Shown in pieces: positions 61,649 to 64,000 of a stretch of DNA of 64,000 nucleotides. Source of the stretch: Coix lacryma-jobi var. lacryma-jobi (Eukaryota > Streptophyta > Magnoliopsida > Poales > Poaceae); NCBI GenBank assembly GCA_009763385.1, contig CM019828.1:24685000-24748999 (forward strand). Direction: 5' to 3'. Both the position numbers and the translations under genes were made by a program. Every line of letters starts with the position of its first letter. Within the stretch, counting starts at the first letter, position 1. The notes beneath the pieces were generated by a model that saw only the letters and a program-made list of their open reading frames with translations, searched no databases and was not told the DNA's origin.

Positions 61649-63346
61649 CTATGGGTAGTATTTGCGAAGGTCGTCGATGTTCCAGGTATGAGGCAGGATG
61701 TTTCTCTCGCTGTCAGAGAGGTGAAAAGAGCCGGGACGATTGCATTCTGCTATCAGGTATGGACCTGTCCACTTTGGCTGAAACTTCCCCGCCATGCTGG
61801 CATTTTGTTTCCGGATGAGGACGAGGTCGCCCTTCTGCAAGTCTTTGATTCTGACCTTTTTATCTCTCCATTTTTTGGTTTCTTCTTGATACTTTCGAAG
61901 GTTGTGCACTGCGTTGCATCTTGCTTCTTCGAGTAAATCTTTGTCGAGCAGCTGGCTTTTTCCTATTGGTTCGAGGGTTGTTCTCGGTGATTCATGCTTC
62001 AGTTCTTCTGGTAGCACAGCCTCTTCCCCAAACAGGAGCTTGAAAGGTGTGAATTTGGTTGCCCTGCACTCCGAGGTGTTGTGAGAACAAGTGACCGAGG
62101 TTAGCTCTTCCGCCCATTTTCCCTTAGGCCTGCCTTGCAATTTCTTGGATATGGCTTGGAAAATTGTTGCATTAGCTCTTTCAACTAAGCCGTTGGATTG
62201 AGGGTGCCGAACTGAGGCGAAGCATAAGATTGTACCGATTTGTGCGCAGAATTCTTTGAAAACTTCGCTGTCAAACTGGGTGCCATTATCGACGGTAAGA
62301 TGTTTGGGGACGCCGAATCGACAAACTATTTGTTGCCAGAAAAACTTTTTCACTGCGAGGGAGGTGATGGAAGAAAATGGTCTTGTTTCAATCCATTTTG
62401 TGAAGTATTCCACGGCTACCACCGCGTAGCGAAGGTTTCCTGGAGCTGTCGGTAATGGGCCCACGAGGTCCATTGCCCACCTTTGCAGAGGCCATGATGG
62501 GCATATGAGCGTCGTAGGAGCCCCTGGGGCGTTTTGGATTTTTGCTATTAGTTGGCAACCTTCGCATTTTTTGACGATGTTTTCTGCATCTCTTAGCGCT
62601 GTTGGCCAGTAGAAACCTTGCCGGAAGGCTTTCCCAACTAATGCCCTTGGGCCGTTGTGAGAACCACAAATGCCTTCATGGATAAGCTTAAGAATGTCAT
62701 TTCCTTCAGACTGTGGGACGCATTTGAGCCAAGGCGAGGTTACTGAAGCTTTGTACAGAATGTTGTCCACAATCTTATACCCTCGTGCTCTTTGTTTGAG
62801 CTTGTTTTCTTCTTCTTTGGAGTCTGGTTCGTGGAGCCCCTTGATGTAGGCTATGATAGGTGCCCTCCAGTCCTCACTCTGGATTGCATTGATTGACTTG
62901 GCGTTCTTTTCGAAGGTTTCAAAAGCTGATTGGGTCGTGACTTCGTGGAAGACATTGGGCGGTAGGTGTAATTGTTGTGCTGCTGCTTTAGCTAGGCAGT
63001 CTGCTTCGCTATTTTCTGACCTTGGTATTGCCTTTACTGATATGCCGAGGAAGAAAGACTCTAACCTTCGGACACGTTGAAAGTACTTTTGCAGTTCTGG
63101 ATCTTTTGCCTTGTAATTTTTCTCAATGTGCCCCGCGATGACCTGTGAGTCTGTGTAGATGATTGCCCTTCGGACTGACAATGACCGAAGCCTTGAGAGA
63201 GCGAGTGTCACAGCCTCGTATTCTGCGGAGTTGTTTGTACATTTGAAGTCAAGTCTTCTTGCGTATCTTAGCTTAGACCCGGATGGCGAGACTAGAATGG
63301 CTGAGGCCCCTGCGCCGGCTGCACCCCAGGCTCCGTCAACATACAC
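61649..63346 (-). CDS. Gypsy I pol C-terminal part: RNase H and integrase
   Basis: 565 codons open to a stop after DDLRKYYP. First comes a plant Tat-type second RNase H (YVDGAWGAAGAGASAILVSP, NNSAEYEAVTLALSRLRSL, YTDSQVIAGHIEKNY, ENSEADCLAKAA). Then the integrase: HHCC zinc domain (HEGICGSHNGPRALVGKAF, CEGCQ), catalytic core (WAMDLVGPLP, LTVDNGTQFDSE, HPQSNGLVERANATIF) and C-terminal domain (GDLVLIRKQNA, KFQPKWTGPYLIAE). No chromodomain, as expected for Tat. The first residue given is only where the frame opens after a frameshift; in the element it is part of one polyprotein. Confidence 0.93.
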   Translation of the reverse strand: MYVDGAWGAAGAGASAILVSPSGSKLRYARRLDFKCTNNSAEYEAVTLALSRLRSLSVRRAIIYTDSQVIAGHIEKNYKAKDPELQKYFQRVRRLESFFLGISVKAIPRSENSEADCLAKAAAQQLHLPPNVFHEVTTQSAFETFEKNAKSINAIQSEDWRAPIIAYIKGLHEPDSKEEENKLKQRARGYKIVDNILYKASVTSPWLKCVPQSEGNDILKLIHEGICGSHNGPRALVGKAFRQGFYWPTALRDAENIVKKCEGCQLIAKIQNAPGAPTTLICPSWPLQRWAMDLVGPLPTAPGNLRYAVVAVEYFTKWIETRPFSSITSLAVKKFFWQQIVCRFGVPKHLTVDNGTQFDSEVFKEFCAQIGTILCFASVRHPQSNGLVERANATIFQAISKKLQGRPKGKWAEELTSVTCSHNTSECRATKFTPFKLLFGEEAVLPEELKHESPRTTLEPIGKSQLLDKDLLEEARCNAVHNLRKYQEETKKWRDKKVRIKDLQKGDLVLIRKQNASMAGKFQPKWTGPYLIAECNRPGSFHLSDSERNILPHTWNIDDLRKYYP

Positions 63347-64000
63347 AGTCCAAAATGGGTCTTGCTGAGGTTCATCTTTGCGAGGGTCTGGGGTCCATTT
63401 TGCTATGAAATCTGCTAGCGCCTGGGATTTGATTGCTCTTCGACCGACGAAGGTTAGGGCGTAGCTGTTGAGTTCAACTGCCCATTTTACTATTCTTCCG
63501 ACTGCCTCGTTGTTTTTGAAAATGTTCTCGAGGGGAAAAGCCGAGGGTACGTGAATAGTGCTTGAGCTTTCTTGATGCCATGACCACTGCGTACGCTATC
63601 TTCTCGAGCTCTGAGTAGTTTCGTTTTGGCCCTTCGAGGGTTTCTAATACGTAGTAGATTGGGGCTTGCCTGGTTTTGTTGTTCTCGTGCAACTCTTTGA
63701 TTAAGACTGCGCTCGCTGCATGAGGCGAGGCTGCGACGTACAGCAGTAACAAGTCCCCTTTGCTTGGGCTGGTTAAAACAGTCAAGCTGGTGAGATACTT
63801 CTTCAAGTCTTCGAAGGCTTTCTGCTGCCGGGGGTCCCCAGTTGAATGGTGCAGTGCTTCTCAAAGTTTCGAAGAAAGGTAACCCTCGCTCAGCTGATCT
63901 GGAAATGAATCTGCTGAGAGCTGCTAGTCGGCCTGATAAGCGTTGGGCTGCTTTTTTGGTTGTCGGGGGTTCCATGTTGATGATAGCGTCAATCTTGTCG
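63347..64000 (-). pseudogene. Gypsy I pol upstream part (RT-linked RNase H), frameshifted
   Basis: Reading in from the window edge: INMEPPTTKKAAQRLSGRLA, RFISRSAERGLPFFETLR and FNWGP, then a frameshift near 63830 to DLKKYLTSLTVLTSPSKGDL, LLLYVAASPHAASAVLIKEL and KRNYSELEKIAYAVVMASRK. Another shift near 63535 leads to VGRIVKWAVELNSYALTFVG. This is the RT thumb and first RNase H. Two frameshifts mean the copy cannot make an intact polyprotein. Confidence 0.85.

Larger units (their letters stand above)
54334..64000 (-). mobile_element. Gypsy element I (Tat lineage), 3' part
   Basis: Minus-strand Ty3/gypsy element, cut by the window edge at 64000. From its 3' end: LTR (54334-54996), an oppositely oriented gene with intron, a second ORF, two minisatellite arrays, then pol with integrase and two RNase H-like regions. 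Extra antisense ORFs and tandem arrays between pol and the 3' LTR are known features of Tat-lineage elements such as Grande and Ogre; which family this is, I cannot say. It is inserted in copia L (left flank tcctg). Confidence 0.85.

Overview
This is a piece of a plant nuclear genome, almost certainly a grass (Poaceae, probably panicoid). It is made of nested LTR retrotransposons of grass type with very GC-rich gag genes, Stowaway and other MITEs, a LINE remnant, and a host gene with GT-AG introns. There are no bacterial-type operons, rRNA or tRNA genes.

The main hidden object is a host gene on the minus strand. Eleven short exons between 24202 and 50155 join in frame at consensus splice sites into about 404 codons of an EDR2-like protein (START lipid-binding domain followed by the start of the C-terminal EDR2_C/DUF1336 domain). 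Both ends of the gene lie outside the window. Its introns are swollen by transposons: the 10.5 kb intron at 37741-48216 holds copia F with copia G nested inside it plus two MITEs; the 7.4 kb intron at 25107-32471 holds a Stowaway MITE carrying a near-intact copia (E) and a 1 kb foldback element; smaller introns hold copia J, another Stowaway and a LINE tail.

Left block (1-24 kb): a SIRE/Maximus-like LTR end (1-700); a GC-rich ORF fused to a decayed copia (A, to about 4758); the leader and 5' LTR of a minus-strand gypsy (D). D's LTR is split by copia B (5493-16142, TSD GTATC), and B is split by minus-strand copia C (7807-12906, TSD CTAGC). Next come a 3.8 kb solo-LTR-like repeat (17626-21444), a degraded copia/LARD with a 148 bp solo LTR (TSD GATGG), and degraded DNA-transposon sequence.

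Right block (50.4-64 kb): copia remnants H, K and L, then the 3' two-thirds of a minus-strand Ty3/gypsy element of the Tat type (I). Read from its 3' end it holds a 663 bp LTR, an oppositely oriented two-exon gene (55373-58268) with its own TATA box, a second unknown ORF, two minisatellite arrays (about 63 bp and 88 bp units), and pol with ribonuclease H and integrase, cut by the window edge.

Common themes: several elements are young by LTR identity but already carry stops, so they probably moved using proteins made elsewhere. The stop codons at conserved tryptophan positions all sit in the tetranucleotide CTAG, which fits deamination at methylated CHG sites.
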